Shown piece after piece: positions 1 to 7,191 of a DNA stretch of 23,399 nucleotides. The position numbers were made by a program, and so were the translations under genes. Under the pieces are notes generated by a model, which saw nothing but the letters and a program-made list of their open reading frames with translations, made no database searches and had not been told where the DNA came from. Origin of the DNA: a virus. The stretch's first letter is position 1. Each line of letters starts with the position of its first letter. The DNA lies in the IMG/VR virus record IMGVR_UViG_3300020207_001230, positions 1-23,399 of that record; one strand, 5' to 3'.

Positions 1-157
1 TGCTTTCTAAAATAATAGAAAGATTACGACCGTGTCCGTTTTCATCCCAGGAGATTTCGTCTAGGGCACAAGCAAGCTCACAAGCATTACCGTAATCGCT
101 TTCTTTAGCGACTAGCTTGTTAGATGCATTATCAATTATCAAGTAGATTTTATCCAT
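1..157 (-). CDS. Small hypothetical protein, 3' end cut by the window edge
   Basis: An open frame starts at ATG 157 and runs 52 codons to the left edge without a stop, so only the N-terminal part is visible (it begins MDKIYLIIDNASNKLV). A good Shine-Dalgarno sequence, AAGGAG, lies at 165-170, eight bases upstream of the start. A sigma70-like promoter lies just upstream at 182-210. No family is recognised. The visible part looks like a small soluble acidic protein. The start is well supported and the function is unknown. Confidence 0.7.
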   Translation of the reverse strand, partial: MDKIYLIIDNASNKLVAKESDYGNACELACALDEISWDENGHGRNLSIILES

Positions 158-181
158 AACTTATCTCCTTATTACTATATT

Positions 182-210
182 AATATAACGTGATTCGTAA
201 GTTGTGTCAA
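182..210 (-). promoter_or_regulatory. Sigma70-like promoter for the left-edge gene
   Basis: On the minus strand TTGACA (210-205) is followed by a 17-base spacer and TATATT (187-182). The -35 box overlaps the stop codon of the upstream gene (ending at 207). The predicted start of transcription is near 175, just before the ribosome binding site of the gene starting at 157. The -35 box is perfect and the -10 box has one mismatch. Confidence 0.7.
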
Positions 211-575
211 GTTTTTGAAGTGAATTTTTTATTTTCTATCCATAAGTCAAAGTCATTTCCTAATAGCATGAATTCTGCTGCTAGTGACTCTTCAAATATG
301 ACTAGTTTGCCACGACTCAGATAGTATGGGGAAACCATATATCTATCTAAGTTCATTATTTGATTGCCTGTTTCTTGCTTAAGTTCAGTTGCGAGTTTGA
401 TTTCATATTCGCTGAAATGCTTTACTAATACATCTTTTCCGAAACGTGTTAGTCTGAAGTTTTTATTATTTTGTGATGAACTAATAAAGATATCGTTTAT
501 TTTAAACTCTTTCCTGCCAGCTTTCCTGCCTTTAGTATTATCATTCAAATACTTTATTAATTCAGTCTTGGTCAT
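207..575 (-). CDS. Hypothetical phage protein, 122 residues
   Basis: The start ATG at 575 overlaps the stop of the preceding gene as ATGA, indicating translational coupling. The protein is mixed alpha/beta in appearance, with a basic N-terminal third (GRKAGRKEFK near residues 16-25) and an acidic hydrophobic C-terminal part (FEESLAAEFMLLGNDFD near 94-110). There is no signal peptide or membrane segment. I do not recognise the family. The neighbouring genes are probably late because of the upstream GATAAATA box, which gives no direct clue to the role. Confidence 0.75.
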   Translation of the reverse strand: MTKTELIKYLNDNTKGRKAGRKEFKINDIFISSSQNNKNFRLTRFGKDVLVKHFSEYEIKLATELKQETGNQIMNLDRYMVSPYYLSRGKLVIFEESLAAEFMLLGNDFDLWIENKKFTSKT

Positions 576-862
576 TTCAAATCTAGTTTGTCGCCTTTTG
601 TTAATATATAAACTTCAAAGTCATCACACTTGAATAAGTCATTTAGTCTTTCTGCTAAGTTAATAGCGTGTCCGGGATTGGAAAAAGAACACTTCTTATA
701 CTTAGGTCCCGGGAAGTTTACAAGGCTGTTTAGGGAGCGCAAGTTAATAGCCTCACCTTTGTAGAATACAGCATACACTGCTTCCGCCTTCAGAACTTGT
801 TCACTTCTATATGTTTTAGAATCTGTATATTCTAAAATTATGGTTGGTTTAGGTCTTGCCAT
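572..862 (-). CDS. Hypothetical phage protein, 96 residues
   Basis: A near-perfect Shine-Dalgarno sequence, AAGGAGG, lies six bases before the ATG at 862. An in-frame TTG two codons upstream (868) is therefore less likely to be the start. The protein starts MARPKPTIILEY and is basic, with two cysteines (in KKCSF and FKCDD). It has no membrane segment. Its stop overlaps the next gene's start as ATGA. A late-type GATAAATA box lies 28 bases upstream of the start. The function is not recognised. Confidence 0.75.
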   Translation of the reverse strand: MARPKPTIILEYTDSKTYRSEQVLKAEAVYAVFYKGEAINLRSLNSLVNFPGPKYKKCSFSNPGHAINLAERLNDLFKCDDFEVYILTKGDKLDLK

Positions 863-889
863 TCTCAACCTCCTTATTAACTCTGTATA

Positions 890-897
890 TATTTATC
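890..897 (-). promoter_or_regulatory. Candidate T4-style late promoter box
   Basis: The minus strand reads GATAAATA, one mismatch from the T4 late consensus TATAAATA. It lies 28 bases before the ATG at 862 and upstream of a strong ribosome binding site. It falls between the terminator at 929-953 and the gene, as expected for a new transcription unit. Confidence 0.45.
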
Positions 898-928
898 ATA
901 TTTGTACATAAAAAGTGTCACTGCAAAG

Positions 929-953
929 AAAAAGGACGCTTTTGCGCCCTTTA
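929..953 (-). terminator. Rho-independent terminator after the fibre-like gene
   Basis: On the minus strand a 9-base-pair stem (AAAGGGCGC against GCGTCCTTT, one G-U pair) closes an AAAA loop. It continues into a U-rich run, TTTTT-C-TTT counting from the stem end. It lies 27 bases after the stop of the fibre-like gene at 980. The G-U pair forms only in the minus-strand RNA, matching the direction of transcription. The rest of the 863-979 gap holds only the late promoter box and a ribosome binding site. Confidence 0.85.
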
Positions 954-979
954 TTTTTGTTAAATTATCTAATAATTTT

Positions 980-1801
980 TTAATGTGAACTGAATCCATT
1001 AGGTATAGTCCCCGTTATAGAACTACCTACAAATGTTACAACTTCGACATACCCATTATCATTATTGTCTGAACTTACAAAAAATCTAATATTACCAGAA
1101 CCAGGAAGAGACATGCCTGATCCACCTGCTCCTGGATCACTTGGATACCAAGATCCGGTAGAGTGTTTCATCCAGACTTCACTAGTTGAAGTATCGTATG
1201 CGATTTGAGTAACTCCTCCTCCACCAAGAGAGTTTGTAAGCATTGAAATATTACCGGATGAAGCAGAATATATATATCCACCCTTTTGATAAATGTAATT
1301 TCCAGTACCATACTCTAAATGCCAACCATAACCGCCAGCGAAATCACCATACCCATTTTCTCTTACGATTCCCCATTTAATTTGCATGTCGGCAGAGATA
1401 CCCTGTACTTCAAAATATTTTTTACCTTCTGATAGTGGTGCATTATTAACAGCAGCAAAGTTATAGTTATCAAAGTATGCGTAAAGGCTGTTATTACCAG
1501 TACTTATACCGTTTGGACCTGTGCCTGCTACTGCACCTTCACCAGTCTTTTCAACTGCAAAGACAATATCATTACCTGGAGGGGTATTAGCCGCTGCAAT
1601 ATGCGATAAGTCATCGCTCAAATCACCAACATCAATTGGCAAATCAGATACTTTAGCAAGTGGAATACCGCCTGGTGTTTGGCCGTCATGTAAGACAACA
1701 CGGTTACTAGTAATGTCAATTGTAATTTCTGCTAACTCACCAGTAAATGCTGAGTGGTCTGTAGCTGTACCTCTACGAAATTGAATTGAATATGATGGCA
1801 T
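980..1801 (-). CDS. Fibre-like protein with Mtd-type N terminus and SPRY-like domain
   Basis: Residues 9-50 carry RRGT, GELAEITID and a VLHDGQTPGG-type segment. This matches the short N-terminal repeat common in phage tail fibres and in major tropism determinant proteins. Residues about 128-265 resemble a B30.2/SPRY beta-sandwich: KYFEV (128-132), WGIV (143-146), GYGW (157-160) and IAYDTSTSEVW (200-210), then a glycine-rich stretch. Together these suggest a virion-surface protein that binds a receptor or another fibre. GGGAG precedes the ATG at 1801 and a late-type box lies at 1832-1839. A terminator follows. Structural role likely; exact position in the tail unknown. Confidence 0.7.
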   Translation of the reverse strand: MPSYSIQFRRGTATDHSAFTGELAEITIDITSNRVVLHDGQTPGGIPLAKVSDLPIDVGDLSDDLSHIAAANTPPGNDIVFAVEKTGEGAVAGTGPNGISTGNNSLYAYFDNYNFAAVNNAPLSEGKKYFEVQGISADMQIKWGIVRENGYGDFAGGYGWHLEYGTGNYIYQKGGYIYSASSGNISMLTNSLGGGGVTQIAYDTSTSEVWMKHSTGSWYPSDPGAGGSGMSLPGSGNIRFFVSSDNNDNGYVEVVTFVGSSITGTIPNGFSSH

Positions 1802-1831
1802 GATCGTCTCCCAAATACAAACTGTTATATG

Positions 1832-1839
1832 TATTTATC
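1832..1839 (-). promoter_or_regulatory. Candidate T4-style late promoter box
   Basis: The minus strand reads GATAAATA, 31 bases upstream of the fibre-like gene's ATG at 1801. It lies in the 57-base gap after the SbmA-like gene. It has one mismatch from the T4 late consensus. Confidence 0.5.
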
Positions 1840-1858
1840 TAAAATGCCATCATTAATA

Positions 1859-2893
1859 TTATGCTTCTTGTGCTTCTGCTTCGTCTAATACTTTATTGAA
1901 TTCACGCAGACGTTTAATAACTGATTGGAAGTCAACAATTGTTGTCCATCTATCAATGAAGTATGTCAGCGCACCCTCAACTCTACCGAATGCGTTAAGC
2001 ACCTGAATAAGAACACCAAACGTAATTAACTGAGCAAAGTAACTTGGTGCTAGAACAATAATAGCAACGTTACCAGCAATCAGTGAGAAGCCTGTTTGCC
2101 ATACACCAAAGCCCATATAGTAGTTGAACAGACGATAGTAGTTACGCTTAACTGATGCAAACATTGGGAACAAGTCTTCGGTCATGCGCTCTTTAAAATC
2201 ATCTTCACTGTGTACTAGTTTCTTACGAAACTTCGCTTCTACAACTTGGTTTTTGTATTCCAGGCCTGGTAGTTTAATACCTAGTAAGAATGATAGCAGA
2301 GTGCCACCGATACTTAATGTTAGTGCTGCCCATACTAGAAAACCTGGAATAATCTGTCCGTTCCAGATAGGTAGACCTTCACTCAATTGCCATAGTACTG
2401 GAATAAACGCAGCAAGAATGAATATCTTGTTTACAAAACCCGTAAATAATGATTGTAGTGTCTTACCGAAAATCATTAAGTCTTCTTGAATACGCTGTGA
2501 ACCACCTTCAATCTTCGCTGTTGATTTCTCCCAACGTTCCAAATAGTAGTGTGTATTAGCTTCACGCCAAGCAAATGTATAACGCTGTGTTTGCCAAGTA
2601 GCATATGTTGCCATTGGTACATATATAATTAATATTTCTAAGAAACTAGGTACTGTTGTTTTTTCATCCATACCGAATGTTATAAAATCCCATAAACGTG
2701 CAATATTGAATCCCCAAAATAGATCCCAAAATCTTTCTTCTTGTAGAGTTTGAATAGCATCATAGAACTCACGGTTCCATGCGTTATAATAAACTAGTAT
2801 TTGAACATTATACCAACCTATAAAAAGTAGCCAAGCTAACATTAGCCAAGCGTATAGGACATACTTGGGTGTCCAAAAGAAACTCTTTAGCAT
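1859..2893 (-). CDS. sbmA: SbmA/BacA-family inner-membrane peptide transporter
   Basis: SbmA/BacA proteins are proton-driven homodimeric inner-membrane importers of peptides and peptide antibiotics. This 344-residue protein carries the family core: YNAWNREFYDAIQ (36-48), FAWREANTHYYLERW (107-121), IEGGSQRIQEDLM (128-140), GIKLPGLEYKNQVVEAKFRK (205-224), KRNYYRLFNYYM (249-260) and WTTIVDFQSVIKRLREF (316-332). Several hydrophobic membrane spans separate them. It is shorter than E. coli SbmA (about 406), mainly because the N-terminal segment before the first conserved span is reduced. GGAGG precedes the ATG. It follows the ClpP-fold gene by 18 bases and is probably co-transcribed late. No ABC ATPase domain is fused. 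Family assignment is confident; the role in infection is unknown. Confidence 0.88.
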   Translation of the reverse strand: MLKSFFWTPKYVLYAWLMLAWLLFIGWYNVQILVYYNAWNREFYDAIQTLQEERFWDLFWGFNIARLWDFITFGMDEKTTVPSFLEILIIYVPMATYATWQTQRYTFAWREANTHYYLERWEKSTAKIEGGSQRIQEDLMIFGKTLQSLFTGFVNKIFILAAFIPVLWQLSEGLPIWNGQIIPGFLVWAALTLSIGGTLLSFLLGIKLPGLEYKNQVVEAKFRKKLVHSEDDFKERMTEDLFPMFASVKRNYYRLFNYYMGFGVWQTGFSLIAGNVAIIVLAPSYFAQLITFGVLIQVLNAFGRVEGALTYFIDRWTTIVDFQSVIKRLREFNKVLDEAEAQEA

Positions 2894-2911
2894 TTTTTAA
2901 TCCTCCGCTAA

Positions 2912-3778
2912 TTATAATCCACCCACTGGGTTTGCTGTAGTCAATCCCCAAAAATTATTATAATTAGTGGCTAATTCGATAAGTCCTGGTTTAGAGTTGA
3001 AATCTCTAGGATGTAGCCAATACATAGTTTGATTGGGAATTTGTATGAACAGTTTTCTTACTTGTGGGTCTTTTACCCCTAAACTTTCCAATAGTCCAAG
3101 TAAATTTGATGCTGTTCTATATGCACCTGACTCTGCTTGTCTAGGGTGCATTCTACTGATAAACTCTTCTGGAGTGCCGGGCCCGTGAATACCAAACCAA
3201 ACATTACCAATGAGATATCTTTTGTCTCCTCCCAAAAACATTAGACCACATGCTGAAGCACAAACTGTCTTATCTTTCATGTAGTCTATCTCCAGTTCTT
3301 CACCCACTTTACCGGGTGTATAAACAACTTTACCTTCTGAATTTAAAATAGGTGTATCACGTACAACAGTAACAACATTACGTAGTTTGATATGTGCTGC
3401 TAGACATGATCCTTCTGCTAGATTACCTCCTGGGCTTTCTAGTATAAGGGTGAAGTTTTCAGGCATTTGTGGTGATATTTTATCACAATCGCCATCTCCA
3501 ACTTGACCTGTTAATGTGTATAGAAAATCGTCAATCTTTTCGAACTTTAAATGATCTAATGGGTTCTCTTCTTTTTCTTTCTTTTCTGTGTTCAATCGTT
3601 TGTATTCTACAATAAACTTATCATAGTATATGTTTATTTGATTTGCTGATAAGGCACCAACTAGAATTACCAATATTAAATATATTGGATTTTTTATAAC
3701 TGAACGTACAAGTCTATATATCCATAAACCTCTAATCGCTTCGGCAAGAAAATTAGCCGCTTTTTTTATAAAGTTCAT
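2912..3778 (-). CDS. Membrane-anchored ClpP/crotonase-fold serine protease-like protein
   Basis: The 288-residue protein has one N-terminal membrane segment (about residues 31-47) after a basic stretch, then a charged linker and a ClpP-like domain. SPGGNL (115-120) fits the oxyanion-hole strand. CASACG places the likely nucleophile at Ser175, and GIHGPG places the likely catalytic His at 198. The 23-residue Ser-His spacing is close to that in ClpP. Flanking Cys173 and Cys177 could form a disulfide, consistent with a domain outside the cytoplasm. Similar domains occur in uncharacterised periplasmic ClpP-like proteins. A perfect late-type box lies upstream and the SbmA-like gene lies directly downstream. 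The third catalytic residue was not identified. Confidence 0.75.
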   Translation of the reverse strand: MNFIKKAANFLAEAIRGLWIYRLVRSVIKNPIYLILVILVGALSANQINIYYDKFIVEYKRLNTEKKEKEENPLDHLKFEKIDDFLYTLTGQVGDGDCDKISPQMPENFTLILESPGGNLAEGSCLAAHIKLRNVVTVVRDTPILNSEGKVVYTPGKVGEELEIDYMKDKTVCASACGLMFLGGDKRYLIGNVWFGIHGPGTPEEFISRMHPRQAESGAYRTASNLLGLLESLGVKDPQVRKLFIQIPNQTMYWLHPRDFNSKPGLIELATNYNNFWGLTTANPVGGL

Positions 3779-3794
3779 TAAAATGTTCCTTGTT

Positions 3795-3813
3795 AATCAA
3801 CAAAATGTTGATT
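3795..3813. repeat. Short perfect inverted repeat in the 5' leader of the ClpP-fold gene
   Basis: Arms AATCAACA and TGTTGATT flank a 3-base loop. The hairpin lies between the late-type box at 3817-3824 and the ribosome binding site (AAGGAAC) of the gene starting at 3778, so it would sit in that mRNA leader. No U-run follows, so it is not a terminator. It may stabilise the mRNA or be chance. Confidence 0.45.
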
Positions 3814-3816
3814 TAG

Positions 3817-3824
3817 TATTTATA
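3817..3824 (-). promoter_or_regulatory. Perfect T4-style late promoter box TATAAATA
   Basis: The minus strand reads TATAAATA followed by CTAAA, an exact match to the T4 late -10 element. It lies 39 bases before the ATG at 3778 and downstream of the stop of the preceding gene (3832). It would start the late unit ClpP-fold, SbmA and fibre-like. Confidence 0.65.
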
Positions 3825-3831
3825 CTTTTTA

Positions 3832-4113
3832 TTACTTTATTTCAGGAACATCTTGTTTTTGTTGTTGCTTTTCTTGTTGTCGTTGCATTTGTAATAAGAA
3901 TTCTTCACGTGTTACACATTGTGCTGTTTTGTACATTTTGTACTCTAAACTTAATGGGTAACCCTCTTGTGGTAGAATATTGTATTGAACTTCTTCACGG
4001 CATTCTTCCATTGATTTGTGTGGGATAAACTGCCACACTGGTTGTCCAAGTGGTACTTGAAATACAGACACTACAAAATGTCCAACAACCATTACTGCTG
4101 CGTAGTCTAACAT
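3832..4113 (-). CDS. Hypothetical small protein with hydrophobic N terminus, 93 residues
   Basis: The start ATG at 4113 overlaps the upstream stop as TAATG, so the two genes are coupled. Residues 5-22 are hydrophobic and could form a signal anchor, although there is no preceding Lys or Arg cluster. Two cysteines (near 38 and 66) lie in the following segment, and the tail is glutamine-rich and charged (MQRQQEKQQQKQ). An exported or membrane-attached small protein is plausible, but the family is not recognised. Confidence 0.65.
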   Translation of the reverse strand: MLDYAAVMVVGHFVVSVFQVPLGQPVWQFIPHKSMEECREEVQYNILPQEGYPLSLEYKMYKTAQCVTREEFLLQMQRQQEKQQQKQDVPEIK

Positions 4114-4301
4114 TAGAATTTTCCTCCATCATATGTTATATCATCAGGCTCTTTATTAGCCTCTTTCAACTCAAGTAATAGCATTGTTAGTTCGGTCTGT
4201 AATTTAACAGCGTCTTCTATGTTCATACGTAGTTGTGCTTCTTTTTTAACTGAAGCACGATTTACTTGTGTTAAGAAATTTTTTATACTTGCGTAGCTCA
4301 T
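4113..4301 (-). CDS. Hypothetical small helical protein, 62 residues
   Basis: The start ATG at 4301 overlaps the upstream stop as ATGA and its own stop overlaps the next start as TAATG. Such tight packing supports a real gene. The sequence is mostly helix-forming (AQLRMNIEDAVKLQTELTML is a likely amphipathic or coiled-coil segment) and ends with an acidic tail. It has no recognised domain. A small accessory or regulatory protein is possible, but this is only inference. Confidence 0.65.
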   Translation of the reverse strand: MSYASIKNFLTQVNRASVKKEAQLRMNIEDAVKLQTELTMLLLELKEANKEPDDITYDGGKF

Positions 4302-4777
4302 TTCGATATCCTAGATATTTCTGCTTCTAAGTGCGTTTTTGTTTTAAACGGACCTATATACTCATAGTTATCAAGTGTTTCACGCTTTACACAATAGGCA
4401 TTCTTCCATCCAGCACCAGGAAAAGCAAGACCGTAATAGCCAGCAGCATAAACAACTTTTGATTTTTCTGTTTTTGTGTATACTGGTATACCTTTTTCAT
4501 CTGTGGATTTATTATATGAACGGTGTTTGCTAGGGTATCCTTCAACTTCATCTATATCTTTCCCGTAATCTACACTTTCTATTTTCTTTACTTTTTTAGA
4601 TTCTAGTATCTTACTTCCATACTTTGAAGTAAGAGCATCCTGGGTAACTGTCTCTATGCCAGCATCCTTAGTGATAACTTCAAAGTCAGAAGACCTGGTC
4701 TTACGTATAATACCAAGTTTTATCCCTGAATCTTCAAGTATCCAAAATTTATCTTTTACTATTTCGATTGTGTACAT
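4298..4777 (-). CDS. Hypothetical phage protein, 159 residues
   Basis: The start ATG at 4777 lies 19 bases inside the end of the phosphomannomutase gene, and its stop forms ATGA with the next gene. The N-terminal half looks like a small beta-rich domain with a lysine-rich segment (ILESKKVKKIESV near 55-67). The C-terminal half contains AGYYGLAFPGAGW near 113-125. There is no signal peptide or membrane segment. The function is not recognised. Confidence 0.7.
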   Translation of the reverse strand: MYTIEIVKDKFWILEDSGIKLGIIRKTRSSDFEVITKDAGIETVTQDALTSKYGSKILESKKVKKIESVDYGKDIDEVEGYPSKHRSYNKSTDEKGIPVYTKTEKSKVVYAAGYYGLAFPGAGWKNAYCVKRETLDNYEYIGPFKTKTHLEAEISRISK

Positions 4778-5514
4778 TTTTCTATAATATATCTAGTATC
4801 TTCCCATGAGTCTACTTGATATACTTTTCCATTACCGTATGCGAATGAATTACCGCCCGGAGAACGTGCTTTAACTGCTTTTGCGATATCATAATCGTTT
4901 CCGCCCTCCATTGTTTTATCTCCCACAAAGAGTATCTTTGTATCTTCAGAGAAATCATTTAAGATTTGTTGTTTGCCCTTTCCTATAGGCATGATATCAA
5001 GACCAGTTTCTCCTGCTACTTGGGCGACTACATTATATTCTTCTGAAAATTCAGTATTGAATTCTCTTGCTATAGTCTCTCTGTCTTTGTTTTGAATATC
5101 ATATTCTACATATGCTTTGCGCTGGTGTGGTTTTGCTTTGCGCCCTACGATAGAAAAGTTTAGTAGTCCTGGACGTTCATCAAAATGCCATCCTGTCTTA
5201 GGCATAAAGCGATTGTACATCAGAACACTTTCTAAGTATTTCCATGGACGTTCAGGAAGTTTCCAGTCATTATTATATATGTTAACGCCCTTTTCCCATA
5301 CAGAATTACCTGAACAGTTGTATGAACGTGCTACAGCATTAAATACATCATCTCCAACTTGTTCAATAGTTTTAGGAGCATCACTGCCAGTTGCCAGATA
5401 CACTTCGTTTTTACTACAGAATTCTAAAAACACCTTTTTAAATTCTGAATCCATTTGTCCACGACTAGGAGTTAATGTACCGTCAACATCAAATATATAT
5501 ACTTCTTCACTCAA
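4759..5514 (-). CDS. Eukaryotic-type phosphomannomutase-like HAD phosphotransferase
   Basis: Phosphomannomutase interconverts mannose-6-phosphate and mannose-1-phosphate, the precursor of GDP-mannose. The 251-residue protein matches the HAD-type PMM family along its whole length (human PMM2 is about 246): DVDGTLTPSR with the nucleophile pair Asp9/Asp11, ATGSD (41-45), RPGLLNFSIVGR (114-125, sugar-phosphate region), FVGDKTMEGGNDYDI (196-210, Mg-binding) and EDTR near the end. This differs from the alpha-D-phosphohexomutase (ManB) type common in bacteria. It overlaps the upstream methyltransferase by 8 bases. It could feed a glycan or DNA glycosylation route; a glycosyltransferase lies at 11588-12655. 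Phosphoglucomutase activity is also possible. Confidence 0.85.
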   Translation of the reverse strand: MSEEVYIFDVDGTLTPSRGQMDSEFKKVFLEFCSKNEVYLATGSDAPKTIEQVGDDVFNAVARSYNCSGNSVWEKGVNIYNNDWKLPERPWKYLESVLMYNRFMPKTGWHFDERPGLLNFSIVGRKAKPHQRKAYVEYDIQNKDRETIAREFNTEFSEEYNVVAQVAGETGLDIMPIGKGKQQILNDFSEDTKILFVGDKTMEGGNDYDIAKAVKARSPGGNSFAYGNGKVYQVDSWEDTRYIIEKCTQSK

Positions 5515-6142
5515 TAACTATATCCTTTGTTTTTTGAAATAGATACCAATCATATGTTTCTTTTGCTTTTTTGTCTTCGGGTAGATTTAACTCTAAATCT
5601 ATTTCTGCACCTTCACCGTATTCAAACCCACATCTTTTAAATAGACTCAAATACATTTCTCTACCCATAATAGAGTAATGATTTGGCCAGTGTTCTAAAT
5701 TTCTATCTGTACCTGGCTTTGGCATTTCAATATAAATTATTCCACCAATTTTCATCATTTTATTTAATTGGTATATAGTAAAAAATGGGAAAGGTGAATG
5801 CTCTAAAACATGTCGCATCCAAACAGCATCCCATTTGTTTTCCCAACCAGTAAAGTTGAAATCTAAGTTATTTACCTTAAATCCACGTTCTTCTACTATC
5901 TTAGTGTCTTGTGGATCTAATGTAAGTCCTTCTACGTTTTCATACCCTAACTCTCGCATTTTAGTTAGTGCATATCCCGCACCGCATCCTAAATCAAGTA
6001 TACTAGCATCTTTTGGTAAGAGTTTAAGAAATCCCGGTAACATTTTATCTACAACATCTGTAGTTAAAAAGCTATCAGGTTCGTGATATACTTCTCTGAT
6101 TAAATGATTATAAAACTCTTTAAAATCATGCCATTTATCCAT
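5507..6142 (-). CDS. Class I SAM-dependent methyltransferase
   Basis: Residues 48-59 (ILDLGCGAGYAL) form the glycine-rich SAM-binding motif I. A post-I acidic segment (LTLDPQD near 73-79), HVLEHSPFPF (111-120) and GGIIYIEMPKPG (133-144) fit the Methyltransf_11/12 fold. The substrate is unknown. The absence of NPPY argues against a DNA amino-methyltransferase, and sugar, small-molecule or protein substrates remain possible. It overlaps the exonuclease by 8 bases upstream and phosphomannomutase by 8 bases downstream. The PMM neighbour makes a sugar-related substrate attractive, as inference only. Confidence 0.82.
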   Translation of the reverse strand: MDKWHDFKEFYNHLIREVYHEPDSFLTTDVVDKMLPGFLKLLPKDASILDLGCGAGYALTKMRELGYENVEGLTLDPQDTKIVEERGFKVNNLDFNFTGWENKWDAVWMRHVLEHSPFPFFTIYQLNKMMKIGGIIYIEMPKPGTDRNLEHWPNHYSIMGREMYLSLFKRCGFEYGEGAEIDLELNLPEDKKAKETYDWYLFQKTKDIVIE

Positions 6143-7136
6143 GTGGATAACCTTTGTTTAGAATAGCAGCCATTTCATCAGGTGCTTTTGCTAAGTTCTG
6201 TAGATCCCAATACCCACACCATTTAAGGAAGTTAATGCCTACACCTTGAATATTCTTCGGCTTACTTGCTTCTGCAATAGTTTCGATGAATGATACTTTT
6301 AGTTCTTCGGGCTGCGCTGTTAAGTCAATAAGAGTGCGATTGCGCTCATAGTCTTCTCTTACAACATGTTCTTCGCCGTTATGATCAGTCCAACGCTGTA
6401 GCATAAAATTATTCCAATTAAAACCACCTGTAGTTCTATCTTCATACGCTTCAATCATACCTACTTTATTTTTAGTGCCTTTCTTACGACATCCAGGGTA
6501 TGCGGAAAAGATGTTATCTGATGTGTCACCACGAATACACTTTTCAAACAATAACCACTGTGGATCAGGAGCAGGAAGAACTTCTTTAGTCTTCTTATCT
6601 TTGATGGGCGTCATATGCTTATCGTCTTTAAAGAAACCATCTTTGTTGATGATACGGTTTTGTACACCATCATAGATAGTCACGTTCTCTGAGATAAGTT
6701 GTTGATAATCACTATCGCTTGATACAATGATGTGATTATCGTCGGGGTGTGAAGCAATGAATAGAGCAATCATATCATCTGCTTCTGCATTAGGATTACG
6801 CAACATAGTTACATTAGTCTTCTCTGACAAGAACTCAACCATGTTGTCATACGCATCAAACATGATAGCGTCTTCTTCTTGCTCACGTACAGATTTTGCC
6901 TGCTGTGCTAGTTTACGTTGTGCTTTGTATGGAGTGTAATAGTCTTTACGCCATGAACGGCCTTCTAAACAAAACACTGCGTGGTCTGCGTTAAACTTCT
7001 GATAACACATTTTAACGCTAGACATCATAATATGAAATGCTAGTCCGATTTTCATATCGATATCTGCGCCGCGCATACCAACGTGTTTCGCACGATGATA
7101 CATGTTGAAACTATCAACAAGAATGAATGTAGCCAT
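6135..7136 (-). CDS. rnh: RNase H-type 5'-3' exonuclease (FEN family)
   Basis: In T4 this enzyme removes RNA primers and flaps during lagging-strand synthesis. The 333-residue protein shows the FEN metal-binding residues: Asp8 (FILVDSFN), AEADD with Glu118, Asp120 and Asp121, SSDSD with Asp141 and Asp143, and RGDTSDNI with Asp204 and Asp207. WRKDYYTPYKAQR (62-74) matches the arginine- and lysine-rich active-site region. The length is close to T4 Rnh (305). AGAGGAC precedes the ATG at 7136, and a sigma70-like promoter lies at 7163-7191. Its stop overlaps the downstream methyltransferase. Confidence 0.9.
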   Translation of the reverse strand: MATFILVDSFNMYHRAKHVGMRGADIDMKIGLAFHIMMSSVKMCYQKFNADHAVFCLEGRSWRKDYYTPYKAQRKLAQQAKSVREQEEDAIMFDAYDNMVEFLSEKTNVTMLRNPNAEADDMIALFIASHPDDNHIIVSSDSDYQQLISENVTIYDGVQNRIINKDGFFKDDKHMTPIKDKKTKEVLPAPDPQWLLFEKCIRGDTSDNIFSAYPGCRKKGTKNKVGMIEAYEDRTTGGFNWNNFMLQRWTDHNGEEHVVREDYERNRTLIDLTAQPEELKVSFIETIAEASKPKNIQGVGINFLKWCGYWDLQNLAKAPDEMAAILNKGYPHG

Positions 7137-7162
7137 AATAGTCCTCTATATTAGTTGATTCT

Positions 7163-7191
7163 ATGCTACTCTATTTGTAAGTAAAAGTCAA
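7163..7191 (-). promoter_or_regulatory. Sigma70-like promoter for the exonuclease unit
   Basis: TTGACT (7191-7186) and TAGCAT (7168-7163) are separated by 17 bases on the minus strand. The -35 box overlaps the stop codon of the upstream gene. The predicted start is near 7156, about 20 bases before the ATG at 7136. The -35 box has one mismatch and the -10 box two. Confidence 0.55.
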
